Shown here piece after piece: positions 6,757 through 7,739 of a stretch of DNA of 7,739 bases (within the stretch, counting starts at the first letter, position 1; every line of letters begins with the position of its first letter). This stretch comes from Anaerolineaceae bacterium (GTDB taxonomy: Bacteria; Chloroflexota; Anaerolineae; Anaerolineales; Anaerolineaceae): the NCBI GenBank assembly GCA_003158355.1, contig PMIV01000177.1, positions 2,904 through 10,642 on the forward strand, in the 5' to 3' direction. The notes below the pieces were generated by a model. The model was given only the letters and a program-made list of their open reading frames with translations. It searched no databases and was not told where the DNA came from. A program made the position numbers and the translations under genes.

Positions 6757-7629
6757 TCATTTGCGGATCACAATAAGCGGATATTGACCATTTTCTCCGA
6801 AGAAATGTGGATCATTTTCTTCATTGCGATAGAGTAACTGCAGCCAAAATCGGCCCGCCAACCAGGGTTGGATCACAGCCCGCAAGAAACGTACGCTGGC
6901 ACTGCGCCAAACTAGAATTTCATAATTTACTTTACCATTCAACTGGCTTTTTAACCAATCGGGGGTGATATGCTGAGTATAAGTACCGGTGGGTTGAACT
7001 ATTACTGTTTTCTTCGCAGGCGGAGTCTTTGTTTCAACGACTTTTCGTCCGTTGATTCTGCCCAACAAACCGTTCACCCGGTCCATGAACCGCACCATCC
7101 AGGACCATCGATCCATTAATGCCGGTGAAGTCCAGGCGTTGACCACTGCTCCGCTGCAGCCGGGTTTTAATACGCGCACGAACCCCTGATAAGCCTGCAA
7201 ATACTGCTGCGGGGGAATATGGTGCAAAGTGTGCAAGGAAACCAACCCTTCAAAGGTGTTTGTCTTGAAAGGCAAATTTGCCACATCCGCCACCACGTAC
7301 AGCCCTTTTTCATGAAGCCGGTGGCGTGCTTCTTCCAAGGCTTTAATGGAAATATCCAAACAGACCCGATATTGATATTCTTCCGAATAGGTTAAATATT
7401 CAGGGTACTGCACTGGTCCAGAACCGGCATCCAATAAAAATTTTCCTCTGGACTGTAAAACCTTTTTAACTCGCAAATGACACTTGTGGATATATTCACG
7501 CGAAACAGGACGGAGGTCTTCATAGCGGGCATTTTGGTAAAATCCATCGTCTTGCATTTGCCAGCCAATTTGGTTATAAAAGCTGCTGACCTCTTTTTTT
7601 AATTCATTTTCGTCGGGTATCTGACTCAT
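6757..7629 (-). CDS. Class I SAM-dependent methyltransferase (Methyltransf_11 type)
   Basis: A cytoplasmic protein of 290 residues from the chosen ATG, predicted to transfer a methyl group from S-adenosylmethionine. Visible class I elements are motif I LDAGSG at about residues 66-71, an acidic residue ending strand 2 at about 92 (VCLDIS), motif VADVANLPF at about 113-121, and HTLHHIPPQQ at about 133-142. The last is typical of the Methyltransf_11/UbiE-like group. Motif I lacks the usual third glycine (GSGPVQ). The ~65-residue N-terminal segment and the Trp- and Arg-rich C-terminal third are less conserved and probably bind the acceptor. The same frame extends to a TTG at 7662. I prefer the ATG at 7629 because it overlaps the upstream TGA as ATGA, a common coupling arrangement. 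In this operon an O- or N-methylation of a sugar or glycan terminus is likely, but the acceptor cannot be read from the sequence. Confidence 0.88.
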   Translation of the reverse strand: MSQIPDENELKKEVSSFYNQIGWQMQDDGFYQNARYEDLRPVSREYIHKCHLRVKKVLQSRGKFLLDAGSGPVQYPEYLTYSEEYQYRVCLDISIKALEEARHRLHEKGLYVVADVANLPFKTNTFEGLVSLHTLHHIPPQQYLQAYQGFVRVLKPGCSGAVVNAWTSPALMDRWSWMVRFMDRVNGLLGRINGRKVVETKTPPAKKTVIVQPTGTYTQHITPDWLKSQLNGKVNYEILVWRSASVRFLRAVIQPWLAGRFWLQLLYRNEENDPHFFGENGQYPLIVIRK

Positions 7630-7739
7630 GAATGACGTCCACTGTGATTCACTTTTGTCCAATCAATGGGTTCACCCACCAATTGACGGAAAGTTTCCGC
7701 GTATTTTTTTCTTCCTTCAGCGCTGAAAACATCTTTGAT
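7626..7739 (-). CDS. C-terminal 37 residues of an unrecognised protein (gene cut by window edge)
   Basis: Reading leftwards from the right edge, one minus-strand frame stays open for 37 codons and ends in TGA at 7628-7626. The peptide starts IKDVFSAEGRKKYAETF and ends in NHSGRHS. It is hydrophilic and rich in Lys and Arg, with no membrane segment. The stop overlaps the ATG of the next gene in an ATGA arrangement, which strongly suggests a real upstream gene in the same operon that is translationally coupled to the methyltransferase. The fragment is too short to assign a family. From context it could be any of the missing sugar-biosynthesis enzymes, but nothing in these residues says which. 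Confidence 0.7.
   Translation of the reverse strand: MKDVFSAEGRKKYAETFRQLVGEPIDWTKVNHSGRHS

Noticed and set aside
6744..6759. Inverted repeat TGAGA-6 nt-TCTCA between methyltransferase and dehydratase
   Set aside because: The stem is only five base pairs and on the transcribed strand is followed by A residues rather than a T tract, so it does not support a terminator.
7629..7662. TTG start adding 11 residues to the methyltransferase
   Set aside because: The ATG at 7629 overlaps the upstream stop as ATGA, and the TTG would require a 37-base overlap with the upstream gene.
1..7739. CRISPR array, insertion sequence, tRNA or rRNA
   Set aside because: No direct repeats with regular spacing, transposase motifs, terminal inverted repeats or RNA-gene signatures were seen; nearly every base is in a coding region.

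Overview
The window is a continuous block of surface-glycan genes, all transcribed from the minus strand (right to left). It appears to be the middle of one operon. Gaps are 44 bases or less, two junctions are ATGA stop/start overlaps, and no gap contains a convincing promoter or terminator. Both ends are cut inside genes. The organism is a bacterium, since clear Shine-Dalgarno sites precede several genes and the GC content is intermediate. Overall protein style and the NeuB and glycosyltransferase variants remind me of Chloroflexota (Anaerolineae), but this is a low-confidence impression that cannot be proven here.

In order of transcription the window holds: the last 37 codons of an unrecognised gene (7739-7626); a class I SAM-dependent methyltransferase (7629-6757); a PseB/FlaA1-type UDP-GlcNAc 4,6-dehydratase (6719-5712); an RmlD-like sugar-nucleotide reductase (5715-4798); a NeuB-family nonulosonate synthase with a C-terminal SAF domain (4753-3686); a GT4 glycosyltransferase (3653-2544); an SpsF-type cytidylyltransferase (2528-1770); an uncharacterised GT-A-like glycosyltransferase (1747-818); and a GT2 glycosyltransferase that runs off the left edge (815-1).

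The most economical reading is a pathway for a nonulosonic (sialic-acid-like) sugar: dehydratase, then synthase, then CMP activation by SpsF, then transfer by one of the three glycosyltransferases, with possible methyl capping. The set is not a standard pseudaminic or legionaminic acid cassette. No PseC/LegC aminotransferase, PseH acetyltransferase or PseG/LegG hydrolase is present in the window, and an RmlD-like reductase sits between dehydratase and synthase. Either the missing steps lie outside the window, or the dehydratase/reductase pair makes a separate 6-deoxy-hexosamine nucleotide, or the NeuB homologue accepts an unusual substrate. The GT4 gene is clearly more AT-rich than the genes on either side, suggesting exchange of an acceptor-specific transferase within the cluster.
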